64,000 bases of DNA, taken from NCBI RefSeq assembly GCF_001705435.1, contig NZ_MDEN01000066.1, positions 330,145 to 394,144 of the forward strand, written 5' to 3'. Of the stretch, positions 38,863-46,686 are shown piece after piece (position 1 is the stretch's first letter; each line of letters opens with the position of its first letter). The notes under the pieces were generated by a model. It was not told the origin of the DNA. It saw only the letters and a program-made list of their open reading frames with translations, and made no database searches. Made by a program: the position numbers and the translations under genes. This DNA is from Pseudomonas graminis. Lineage in GTDB: Bacteria; Pseudomonadota; Gammaproteobacteria; Pseudomonadales; Pseudomonadaceae.

Positions 38863-39258
38863 TCAAAACCCACCGGAGGAACTGGCTGAAACGAGAATGG
38901 TAGGACCGGCTTTAGCCGGGAAGACGTCAGGTGGCACACCGCAGATTAATAGCGCACTCAGGGGCCTCTTCCCGGCTGAAGCCGGTCCTACACATGCAGC
39001 GCGTGCACCCAGTGAGTGTCGCTGACGCACCGCGTGCGTCCAATGATTGTTGCTGACACACCGCCTGCTCTTTGTGGGACCGGCTTTAGCCGGGAAGACG
39101 TCAGGTGGCACACCGCAGATTGATAGCGCACACCGAGGGATCTTCCCGCACCACAAAACTGACGCCCCGCACGATCCGGTCTATGTTTGACTCAGCGCAT
39201 GCCAATCCTGCCTTGTAAAAGAGCCACGGCTCCAACAGCAACATAAAGGACGAGCCCG
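38863..39258. repeat. REP/REPIN cluster with two direct repeats and a tandem repeat
   Basis: The 396-base gap has no credible gene. It holds two 55-bp copies of a REP-containing unit (38903-38957 and 39077-39131; 54 of 55 bases equal), starting GGACCGGCTTTAGCCGGGAA. An inverted REP, CTTCCCGGCTGAAGCCGGTCC, lies at 38968-38991, so the left copy forms a REPIN-like pair. Between them are two imperfect 31-bp tandem units (39000-39030 and 39031-39061). A minus-strand frame here is just repeat read-through. Confidence 0.85.
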
Positions 39259-40407
39259 ATGAGTGTTTCTGCTTTCAAGATCGCCAACAAACTGATCACC
39301 GGCCCCGCCGCGGTTGAGCAGTTGTCCGCCGAGCTGACCCGGCTCAACGTCCAAAACCCGCTCATCGTCACCGACGCGATACTGGTTAAGTCCGGAACGG
39401 TCGACCTCGCACTGGCGCAATTGGGCGGCCGTCGTTATGGCCTGTTTGATCAGGTCAAACCCGAGCCCGAAATCTGTATCGTCGAGGACTGCACCCGGGC
39501 CTACCGAGAGGGCGGTCACGACGGCCTGATCGGTGTGGGCGGCGGCAGTGCCATCGACATCGCCAAAGGCGTCGCCGCGTTCGCGAGTCACGAAGGGCCT
39601 CTGGCCGAGTTGTTCGGCGTTGATCTGGTCAAACGCAAAGGCCCCCCGCTGATTGCCATCCCGACCACCGCAGGCACCGGTTCGGAAGTCACCAACGTGG
39701 CGATCTTTTCAGACAAGCAGGCACAGCTGAAAAAAGGCATCGTCAGCGATTACCTGTTACCCGACGTTGCGCTGGTCAGCCCATTGATGACTCTGACCTG
39801 TCCGCGCAGCGTCACGGCAGCCAGTGGGGTGGACGCCCTGGTTCATGCCATCGAAGCCTACCTTTCAGTCAATGCCTCGCCGATCACCGACGCCATCGCG
39901 TTGGGCGCCATCAAACTGATCGTCAAGGCGTTGCCCAAGGCCTACGCCAATCCTTCAAGCCTGCAAGCGCGAGAAGACATGGCCACCGCCAGCCTCATGG
40001 CCGGCATGGCGTTCGGTAATGCCGGGGTTGGCGCAGTGCATGCGTTGGCGTATCCATTGGGAGGGCGGTTCAACATCGCTCATGGCGTGAGCAACGCGCT
40101 GTTGCTGCCGTATGTGATGGAGTGGAACAAGCTGGCCTGCGTCGAACGGATGCGCGACATCGCCGATGCGATGGGCATCCGCGTCGCGCACTTGAGCGAC
40201 AGGGACGCCGCAGACCTGGCAGTCAAAGCAATGGCCGACTTGTGCGCCGCGGTGGAAATCCCGTCCGGGCTGCGCAGCTTCAACGTGCCCGAAGACGCCA
40301 TTCCCGCGATGGCCGAGGAGGCCAGCAGGATCGAACGCCTGATGCGCAACAATCCACGGAAGCTGACCGCCGCCGACATCGAGAAAATCTACTACGCGGC
40401 GTATTGA
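39259..40407 (+). CDS. Iron-containing alcohol dehydrogenase
   Basis: A 382-residue group III (Fe-ADH) enzyme, NAD(P)-dependent. Nucleotide site GVGGGSAIDIAKG (about 94) and PTTAGTGSEVTN (about 137). The metal ligands fit an Asp at SGVDALVHAIEAYLS (about 194, D and H) and later H residues in VGAVHALAYPLGGRFNIAHG (about 256-276). Ribosome site AAGGACGAG. It is not in this position in P. aeruginosa as I recall, so it may be accessory. Substrate is not determinable from sequence; the neighbouring uptake system may supply it. Confidence 0.88.
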   Translation: MSVSAFKIANKLITGPAAVEQLSAELTRLNVQNPLIVTDAILVKSGTVDLALAQLGGRRYGLFDQVKPEPEICIVEDCTRAYREGGHDGLIGVGGGSAIDIAKGVAAFASHEGPLAELFGVDLVKRKGPPLIAIPTTAGTGSEVTNVAIFSDKQAQLKKGIVSDYLLPDVALVSPLMTLTCPRSVTAASGVDALVHAIEAYLSVNASPITDAIALGAIKLIVKALPKAYANPSSLQAREDMATASLMAGMAFGNAGVGAVHALAYPLGGRFNIAHGVSNALLLPYVMEWNKLACVERMRDIADAMGIRVAHLSDRDAADLAVKAMADLCAAVEIPSGLRSFNVPEDAIPAMAEEASRIERLMRNNPRKLTAADIEKIYYAAY

Positions 40408-40546
40408 TCAGGCTGGTCAGGCCATGAACCTCTCTTGCCCCTAGGGATGAGTTTCAGTGATTCTCGCTGAGCCGTATGGGTCAGCCACACCCCTAGCGTA
40501 AAACCCGGCCGTCACCCCATGAAGGTGACTACGCACCCGCCCCACT

Positions 40547-40561
40547 GGCGCATTTGCACCA
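40547..40561. repeat. 15-bp inverted repeat, left copy (beyond 3' end of the regulator gene)
   Basis: TGGCGCATTTGCACC, whose exact reverse complement lies at 42198-42212 on the other side of the PAS-LuxR gene. It sits just after the stop of that gene, on its 3' side. Confidence 0.6.
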
Positions 40562-40562
40562 C

Positions 40563-42056
40563 TCAGCGTTTGCTGTTGCCCTGACTGGCGAACAGGTTTC
40601 GCTCCCTCGCCCAGACGATGGCTTCCGCCCGGCTGTGCACGTCGAGCTTTGAATACACCGTCGCGACGTGGTTACGAATGGTGTTGAGCGCCAGGTTCAA
40701 TCGCGCCGCGATTTCCTTGTCCGCCAGCCCTTCACAGATCAGCCCCAGTACATCCCGCTCGCGAGCGGTGAGGTCGGTGAACGAGGCGCTGGGCAGATGC
40801 CGGGCATTGACGCGCTTGGCATTGGCCAGCTTTTCGATCAGCGTCTGACTGAACCACGAGGCGTCCTGCATCACCGTCTCAATGGCCTCGACCAGCTCAA
40901 GCTCGGATCGCTTGCGCTCGGTGATGTCCATCAGCACGAAGAGGTAGCAGGCATTGTCTTGAATGGTCACGGTGTCAGCGGCCAGCACGCAATCCATCGA
41001 CTCGCTGCCTTTCTTGCGGACCTTCAGATCGAGCCCGTCGACGCGACCGTTGGTTTCCAGAACGTTGAACAGCCCGTCCATCACAGCGCCATCTTCGATG
41101 AAGCCCAGCTCGGCGACTGTCCGGCCGATCAGCTCCTGGGGTGTGTAGCCCAAGGTGCTGAAGAAAGCCTCGTTGGCTTCGACGATCTGTTGCCGATCCG
41201 CCGTGCACACCAGCGTGGGCACCGGTGTCAGCCTGAATGCCTTGGCAAACCGCTCTTCGCTCTGGCGCAGTGCGGTTTCGGCTCTGCGTCTGGGCTCAAG
41301 GTCAGTGAACGAGAACAGCATGCAGTCCTCTTCATTCATGTCCAGCGGCTGCCCGGCGACGATGACCAGTTTGGTACCGCCCTCCGGCAGCTTCAGCTCG
41401 GCCTGCATCTGCGGGATGGTCGCGCCCTGATTCAGTCGCTCGATGGCGAGGTCCTTGCGCTCGGCGTTTTCCAGCACGTCCACCTCGTAGACCGAGCGGC
41501 CAATGACGTCCTCCCGCGAGTGCCCGGTCATTTCCAGAAAGCCCTGATTGACCTTGATGAAGCGCAGGTCGCTCAGGCGGCAGATGACGGCGGGAGCGGG
41601 ATTGGCATTGAAGGTCTTCTCGAAACGCTGCTCGGCGCCGGCCCACTCCGTTGCGTCAGCGAGGATCAGCACCAGCGATTCGGGCGTGCCGGTGCTGTCT
41701 TCGAGCACCATGCTGCGAACGCGATGCACCCAGCTGCGCTCATCTGCTTCGCCGGTCCTGCTGACCTCGATGAGCACATCGCTGAACACCTCACCTGCCG
41801 CCACGCGGCTGATCGGATATTGATCAAAGTCTAGCGGGTGATTATTGCGATAACGCAGGGAGAACTTCTCCCGATAAGCCTCGCCGTTGGCGCCCAGTTC
41901 GCTGATCTCCTCGACCCCGTGCATCAGCAGCGCCGCTTCGTTGGCCCAGATGATGGTCTGATCGACCTCCACCAGCATCACCCCATCCGACAGACCCGAG
42001 ATGATCTGCTGCAACTGGCGGCGGTTGGTTTCTCTGGCGAGGATGGCCTCTGACAT
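40563..42056 (-). CDS. PAS-domain LuxR-type transcriptional regulator
   Basis: A 497-residue soluble regulator with three PAS domains (about 10-140, 145-265, 275-395), a short linker and a C-terminal GerE/LuxR helix-turn-helix. The latter is FTDLTARERDVLGLICEGLADKEIAARL (about 428-455) and TIRNHVATVYSKLDVHSR. No histidine kinase or receiver is present, so PAS domains probably sense directly. GGAGAG precedes the ATG. It is divergent from the membrane protein at 42370 and flanked by 15-bp inverted repeats that could be its binding sites. Confidence 0.85.
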   Translation of the reverse strand: MSEAILARETNRRQLQQIISGLSDGVMLVEVDQTIIWANEAALLMHGVEEISELGANGEAYREKFSLRYRNNHPLDFDQYPISRVAAGEVFSDVLIEVSRTGEADERSWVHRVRSMVLEDSTGTPESLVLILADATEWAGAEQRFEKTFNANPAPAVICRLSDLRFIKVNQGFLEMTGHSREDVIGRSVYEVDVLENAERKDLAIERLNQGATIPQMQAELKLPEGGTKLVIVAGQPLDMNEEDCMLFSFTDLEPRRRAETALRQSEERFAKAFRLTPVPTLVCTADRQQIVEANEAFFSTLGYTPQELIGRTVAELGFIEDGAVMDGLFNVLETNGRVDGLDLKVRKKGSESMDCVLAADTVTIQDNACYLFVLMDITERKRSELELVEAIETVMQDASWFSQTLIEKLANAKRVNARHLPSASFTDLTARERDVLGLICEGLADKEIAARLNLALNTIRNHVATVYSKLDVHSRAEAIVWARERNLFASQGNSKR

Positions 42057-42369
42057 GCTTGCTCTCCTGACGTATCAATGCGGTCGGGCTTCGGTCAGCC
42101 GGGCGCTCCACGCTATCCGACCGGCTGGCAAAAGCTTAGTGCTGCAGCTTAGTGGAGCCGTGTCGGCGAGGGTCGGTGCGAATGCACCAGATGAAGCGGT
42201 GCAAATGCGCCATCACAGCTCTTCGCGCGCTGATCAAACTGATGCCACGTCGCATGAGACGCGGCGAGTCAGCCCTCGCAGGCTCGCCCTTATCAACGCA
42301 GGTGGTGCATTTGCACTGACACTTCGATTGCACGCTTGATCTGCATCCCCTGCACCAGAGGAAATTTTC
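42057..42369. promoter_or_regulatory. Divergent intergenic region with repeated GCATTTGCAC motifs
   Basis: 313 bases without a gene between the divergent regulator and membrane-protein genes. GTGCAAATGC (42199-42208) and GCATTTGCAC (42307-42316) face each other 98 bases apart, and a 15-bp version also occurs at 40547. A short palindrome GGTGCGAATGCACC overlaps 42175-42188. These look like operators of the regulator, but no footprint supports this. I saw no firm promoter hexamers. Confidence 0.45.
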
Positions 42370-43362
42370 ATGGCTTCGACCTACGCAACATCTGCCGCAT
42401 TGGGCAACGCTTCGCCATTCCGTGTGTCGTGGGGATCGGTGTTTGCCGGTGCGGCAATCACGTTGGTGACCTACCTGGTGCTGAGCGTGCTTGGCACGGC
42501 GATCGGCGCGGGCGCGCTGGATCCGATGGCCCAGGGCAACCCGCTGAGCGGCTTCGGCAGGGGCGCCGGCGCCTGGTTGTTCATCAGTACCCTGGTGGCC
42601 ATTGCCGCCGGTGCCTGGGTGTCGGGGCGCACCGCGCCGGACCGCGGCGGTCTGCATGGTTTGCTCAGCTGGACGGTCAGCACGTTGCTGACCACCTGGC
42701 TCATCGCGTCGCTGGCGGGATCGCTGGTCGGCACTGCCGGCAACATCGCAGGCAAGGGCCTTTCCCTGGCGGCCGATGGCGTGGCCGCTGCCGCACCGGG
42801 TGTGGGTCAGAGCATCAAGCAACAGCTGGATAAGAACGGCATCAGCCTGGATTGGGACAGCCTGAAATCACAGCTGGACACCACCCTGAAGCAGTCCGGC
42901 AAGCCAGAGCTCGACCCTTCGAAGCTGGATCAGAAAGCTGACGTGGCTGGCGCCGATGCCAAGCAGACAGCAGAACAGGCGTCTACCGATCCAGCCCAGG
43001 CGGGCGATCAGTTGAAGCAGTGGTTTGATCGCGTTCAGAAAGCCGGCGAACCGGCTTTGAATGCCGCCGACAAAGACGCGCTGGTCAACATCGTGGCGGC
43101 CCGCACCGGCAAGAGCAAAGCTGAGGCGCAGCAGATCGTCGACAACTATGCCCAGGCCTATCAGCAAGCAGCTGCGAAAGTCGCAGAGCTGAAGGCGCAG
43201 GCTGAGCAACAAGCCCGTGAAGCGGCGGATGTCGCGGCCAAACAGGTCTCCAAAGCGGCGTGGGGCACGTTCTTCATGCTGATCATCGGTGCTGCGTTGA
43301 GCTTTGGTCTGGCTCGGTACGCCCTGAGCTCACGTCCTCGTCTGCTGCTCGAGACCGTTTAA
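42370..43362 (+). CDS. Membrane protein of unknown function
   Basis: 330 residues with an AGAGGAAA ribosome site. Three helices at about 18-45, 65-88 and 95-122, glycine- and alanine-rich, are followed by a 165-residue Ala/Gln/Lys-rich soluble part (about 130-295). The latter has likely coiled coils (QAYQQAAAKVAELKAQAEQQ). A last helix is at about 298-318. I do not recognise a catalytic motif. It is divergent from the PAS-LuxR regulator and could be its target. No family name is claimed. Confidence 0.75.
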   Translation: MASTYATSAALGNASPFRVSWGSVFAGAAITLVTYLVLSVLGTAIGAGALDPMAQGNPLSGFGRGAGAWLFISTLVAIAAGAWVSGRTAPDRGGLHGLLSWTVSTLLTTWLIASLAGSLVGTAGNIAGKGLSLAADGVAAAAPGVGQSIKQQLDKNGISLDWDSLKSQLDTTLKQSGKPELDPSKLDQKADVAGADAKQTAEQASTDPAQAGDQLKQWFDRVQKAGEPALNAADKDALVNIVAARTGKSKAEAQQIVDNYAQAYQQAAAKVAELKAQAEQQAREAADVAAKQVSKAAWGTFFMLIIGAALSFGLARYALSSRPRLLLETV

Positions 43363-43415
43363 GGGGGCAGCAATCGGCTGGCGTTGCCGATTCTCAACCG
43401 CTGAACCAAGCCAAG

Positions 43416-43444
43416 GCCCGGTGCGCAATTCTGTGGCACCGGGC
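43416..43444 (+). terminator. Terminator after the 42370 membrane protein
   Basis: A 9-bp stem GCCCGGTGC with GCACCGGGC, loop of 11 bases, followed by GTTGTGCCTTT. It lies 54 bases after the stop. Confidence 0.6.
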
Positions 43445-43577
43445 GTTGTGCCTTTAACGGCGACGTTCACGCCACCGGAATCGAGCCTCTCGACCAACAC
43501 GCGTGCGACCCAACGCACGTTTCAAACTCTTGGAGTACAATGCGCGCCACCGTGATTTCGCTCATAAAAGGTGCGTC

Positions 43578-44249
43578 ATGCAGCCCTTCGCTATTGCTCC
43601 TTCCATTCTGTCCGCCGATTTCGCCCGTCTGGGAGAGGAAGTCGACAACGTCCTGGCCGCTGGCGCCGACATCGTCCACTTCGACGTCATGGACAACCAC
43701 TACGTCCCCAACCTGACGATCGGACCGATGGTCTGCGCGGCGTTGCGCAAATACGGCATCACCGCCCCCATCGATGTCCATCTGATGGTCAGCCCGGTGG
43801 ATCGCATCATCGGCGACTTCATCGAATCCGGCGCCACTTACATCACCTTCCACCCGGAAGCGACCCAGCACATCGACCGCTCCCTGCAACTGATCCGCGA
43901 AGGCGGCTGCAAGGCAGGTCTGGTGTTCAACCCGGCGACCCCGCTGAACCTGCTCGAGTACGTCATGGACAAGGTCGACATGATCCTGCTCATGAGCGTC
44001 AACCCGGGCTTCGGTGGTCAGAAATTCATCCCCGGCACGCTCAACAAGCTGCGCGAGGCTCGTGCGCTGATCGATGCGTCCGGTCGCGACATCCGTCTGG
44101 AGATCGACGGCGGCGTCAACGTCAACAACATCCGTGAGATTGCCGCAGCCGGTGCTGACACCTTCGTCGCGGGCTCGGCCATTTTCAATGCGCCTGATTA
44201 CCGCGAAGTCATTGCGAAGATGCACGCAGAACTGGCGTTGGCCCGTTGA
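43578..44249 (+). CDS. rpe: Ribulose-phosphate 3-epimerase
   Basis: Interconverts ribulose-5-phosphate and xylulose-5-phosphate. 223 residues from ATG 43578 (MQPFAIAPSILSADF), with AAAGG upstream; the frame extends 25 codons further without conservation. TIM barrel motifs: HFDVMDNHYVPN (metal His/Asp), VHLMV, and MSVNPGFGGQKFIP. Its stop overlaps the start of gph. Possible -10 TACAAT near 43537. Confidence 0.96.
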   Translation: MQPFAIAPSILSADFARLGEEVDNVLAAGADIVHFDVMDNHYVPNLTIGPMVCAALRKYGITAPIDVHLMVSPVDRIIGDFIESGATYITFHPEATQHIDRSLQLIREGGCKAGLVFNPATPLNLLEYVMDKVDMILLMSVNPGFGGQKFIPGTLNKLREARALIDASGRDIRLEIDGGVNVNNIREIAAAGADTFVAGSAIFNAPDYREVIAKMHAELALAR

Positions 44250-45079
44250 CCAGCGGCTTCGAACAGCTGTTTCCGGGACGTCTGCCCAGGCTGATCATGT
44301 TCGACCTCGACGGCACACTGATCGACTCGGTGCCGGATCTGGCTGCAGCGGTGGACAAGACCCTGATCCAGCTCGGCCGGCCGCCGGCGGGCATCGAACG
44401 GGTACGTGACTGGATCGGCAACGGCGTACGCGTGCTGGTTCGCCGCGCCTTGGCGAACGGCATGGATCACACCGCCGTGGACGAAGAGTCCACCGAGGCT
44501 GCGCTGGCGATTTTCATGGAGGCCTACAGCGGCAGCCACGCCCTGACCAAGGTCTACCCCGGCGTGCGCGAAACCCTGAAATGGCTGCAGAAGATGGGCG
44601 TCGAGATGGCGCTGATCACCAACAAGCCGGAACGCTTCGTTGCCCCCTTGCTGGATGACCTCAAGCTCGGGCGATTCTTTCGCTGGATCGTCGGCGGCGA
44701 CACGCTGCCGCAGCAGAAGCCCGACCCGGCCGCGCTGTTTTTTGTCATGAAAATGGCCGGTATACCGGGGTCTCAGTCGCTGTTCGTGGGTGACTCTCGC
44801 AACGACGTGCTGGCGGCCAAAGCGGCGGGTGTCGCCTGTGTGGCATTGAGTTACGGCTACAACCACGGCCGTCCTATCGCAGAAGAGTCACCGGCGCTGG
44901 TGATCGATGATTTGCGCATGCTGATTCCGGGCAGTTCTGCCGGTTGCTTAGCGCAGGGCGCTGAGATAACGTTGCCCGACATCAAGTCTCCCTCCTTTAG
45001 AGAATCCATCGTGGTGGTCACTCGCAAACTCTGGATGAAAGTCATCAAGGCCCTGGCCCGCTGGCGTTGGCGCGCCTGA
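44246..45079 (+). CDS. gph: Phosphoglycolate phosphatase (TTG start)
   Basis: A 277-residue HAD hydrolase removing phosphate from 2-phosphoglycolate made during DNA repair. The TTG at 44246 overlaps the rpe stop (TTGA); nothing better is present upstream. Motifs: MFDLDGTLIDS (nucleophile D), ALITNKPERF and FVGDSRNDVLAAKAAG. The end is odd: the last 14 codons, from 45035, spell MKVIKALARWRWRA, which is also the trpE leader peptide in the same frame with the same stop. The open frame leaves no earlier stop, so Gph carries this tail. Confidence 0.93.
   Translation: MTSGFEQLFPGRLPRLIMFDLDGTLIDSVPDLAAAVDKTLIQLGRPPAGIERVRDWIGNGVRVLVRRALANGMDHTAVDEESTEAALAIFMEAYSGSHALTKVYPGVRETLKWLQKMGVEMALITNKPERFVAPLLDDLKLGRFFRWIVGGDTLPQQKPDPAALFFVMKMAGIPGSQSLFVGDSRNDVLAAKAAGVACVALSYGYNHGRPIAEESPALVIDDLRMLIPGSSAGCLAQGAEITLPDIKSPSFRESIVVVTRKLWMKVIKALARWRWRA
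45035..45079 (+). promoter_or_regulatory. trpL: trpE leader peptide trpL (MKVIKALARWRWRA), nested in gph
   Basis: Fourteen codons plus stop within the gph 3' end, containing Trp-Arg-Trp near the end. Leader peptides with Trp codons are the hallmark of transcription attenuation, where low tryptophan stalls a ribosome and lets transcription continue. The leader precedes trpE by 68 bases. It is in the same frame as gph, so it can also be read from the gph start. Its own ribosome site is weak. A near-identical ending (ARWRWRA) precedes trpG. Confidence 0.8.
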
Positions 45080-45089
45080 CTTGAACCTG

Positions 45090-45103
45090 GCCGGAGCCCC
45101 GGC
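45090..45103 (+). terminator. Candidate trpE attenuator hairpin
   Basis: GCCGG-AGCC-CCGGC stem between trpL and trpE, followed by GCGTTTGCAT. The following T-run is short, so it is a weaker terminator than textbook examples. I could not settle the alternative antiterminator pairing by eye. Confidence 0.5.
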
Positions 45104-45147
45104 GCGTTTGCATCCCTGACCGTTTTCCCTCAGACCACGAGGCTGAT

Positions 45148-46629
45148 ATGACCCGCGAAGAATTCCTGCGTTTGGCCGCTGAAGGCTACAACCGCATTCC
45201 CCTTGCCTACGAAACCCTGGCTGACTTCGACACGCCGCTGTCGATCTATCTGAAGCTTGCTGACGAGCCCAATTCCTACCTGCTTGAGTCCGTGCAGGGC
45301 GGGGAGAAGTGGGGGCGTTACTCGATCATCGGACTGCCGTGCCGCACGGTCATGCGTGTGCACGACCACACCGTCAGCGTGACCCACGACGGTGTTGAGA
45401 TCGAGCGCCTGGAAGCCGAAGACCCGCTGGACTTCGTCGAGACCTTCAAGGCCCGCTACAACGTCCCGACCATCGCCGGTCTGCCACGCTTCAACGGCGG
45501 TCTGGTGGGGTATTTCGGTTATGACTGCGTGCGTTATGTAGAGCCGCGTCTGGGCGCATGCCCGAATCCTGATCCACTGGGCGTGCCGGATATTCTGTTG
45601 ATGGTGTCGGATGCCGTCGTGGTGTTCGATAACCTGGCCGGCAAGATGCACGCGATCGTGCTGGTCGATCCGGCTCAGCCTGAAGCCTATGAAGGTGGCC
45701 TGGCGCGACTCGAAGCGTTGATGGAGAAACTGCGTCAGCCAATCACGCCCCGCCGTGGTCTGGACCTGACCCGTCCGCAGGCGGCGGACCCGGTGTTCCG
45801 TTCCAGCTTCACCCAGTCGGATTATGAAAAAGCCGTCGACACGATCAAGGAATACATCCTCGCGGGCGACTGCATGCAGGTCGTGCCGTCGCAGCGCATG
45901 TCCATCGACTTCAAGGCCGCACCGATCGACTTGTACCGCGCGTTGCGGTGTTTCAATCCGACGCCTTATATGTACTTCTTCAACTTCGGCGACTTCCACG
46001 TCGTCGGCAGTTCGCCGGAAGTGCTGGTACGGGTCGAAGACAATCTGATCACCGTCCGCCCGATTGCCGGGACGCGTCCCCGTGGCGCCACCGAGGAAGA
46101 AGACCACGCGCTGGAAGTCGACTTGCTCTCTGACGACAAAGAGATTGCCGAGCACCTGATGCTCATCGATCTGGGACGAAACGACACCGGGCGGGTTTCG
46201 GAAGTCGGTTCGGTGAAGCTCACCGAGAAGATGGTCATCGAGCGTTATTCAAACGTCATGCACATCGTGTCGAACGTCACCGGCCAGCTGAAGAGTGGCC
46301 TGACGGCGATGGATGCGCTGCGGGCCATCCTGCCCGCGGGCACTTTGTCGGGCGCGCCGAAGATTCGTGCGATGGAAATCATCGACGAGCTGGAACCGGT
46401 CAAGCGCGGTGTGTACGGCGGCGCAGTGGGCTACTTTGCCTGGAACGGCAACATGGACACCGCGATCGCTATTCGTACCGCGGTGATCAAGAACGGCGAG
46501 CTGCACGTGCAGGCTGGTGGCGGCATTGTCGCGGATTCTGTGCCGGCGCTGGAGTGGGAAGAAACCCTCAACAAGCGCCGCGCGATGTTCCGCGCCGTGG
46601 CGCTGGCGCAGCAGACGCCAGAGGCTTGA
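45148..46629 (+). CDS. trpE: Anthranilate synthase component I
   Basis: Makes anthranilate from chorismate using ammonia supplied by TrpG, the first step of tryptophan synthesis. 493 residues. Feedback tryptophan-binding motif SYLLESVQGGEKWGRYS (about 45) and catalytic motifs PTPYMYF, IAGTRPRGA, DLGRNDTGRVS and GGAVGYFAWNG. GAGG precedes the ATG. TrpG lies about 2.5 kb away, separated by estP, so the two subunits are from different transcripts with matching leaders. Confidence 0.98.
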   Translation: MTREEFLRLAAEGYNRIPLAYETLADFDTPLSIYLKLADEPNSYLLESVQGGEKWGRYSIIGLPCRTVMRVHDHTVSVTHDGVEIERLEAEDPLDFVETFKARYNVPTIAGLPRFNGGLVGYFGYDCVRYVEPRLGACPNPDPLGVPDILLMVSDAVVVFDNLAGKMHAIVLVDPAQPEAYEGGLARLEALMEKLRQPITPRRGLDLTRPQAADPVFRSSFTQSDYEKAVDTIKEYILAGDCMQVVPSQRMSIDFKAAPIDLYRALRCFNPTPYMYFFNFGDFHVVGSSPEVLVRVEDNLITVRPIAGTRPRGATEEEDHALEVDLLSDDKEIAEHLMLIDLGRNDTGRVSEVGSVKLTEKMVIERYSNVMHIVSNVTGQLKSGLTAMDALRAILPAGTLSGAPKIRAMEIIDELEPVKRGVYGGAVGYFAWNGNMDTAIAIRTAVIKNGELHVQAGGGIVADSVPALEWEETLNKRRAMFRAVALAQQTPEA

Positions 46630-46645
46630 AGATTTAGAAGTCCCT

Positions 46646-46673
46646 GTGGGAGCGCCACCCCGGTCGCTCCCAC
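46646..46673. terminator. Palindrome/terminator between convergent trpE and estP
   Basis: GTGGGAGCG and CGCTCCCAC arms form a 9-bp stem with a 10-base loop in the 57-base gap. It resembles a REP-type palindrome (GTGGGAGCG...), common at Pseudomonas gene ends, and can act on both strands. Confidence 0.7.
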
Positions 46674-46686
46674 ATGCCTGGTAGCT

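Noticed and set aside
38863..39156. Small minus-strand protein between agtD and the Fe-ADH gene
   Set aside because: It consists of translated REP repeats (ICGVPPDVFPAKAGPT appears twice).
44209..44866. Minus-strand frames across rpe and gph
   Set aside because: They are shadows of confidently identified genes on the plus strand.
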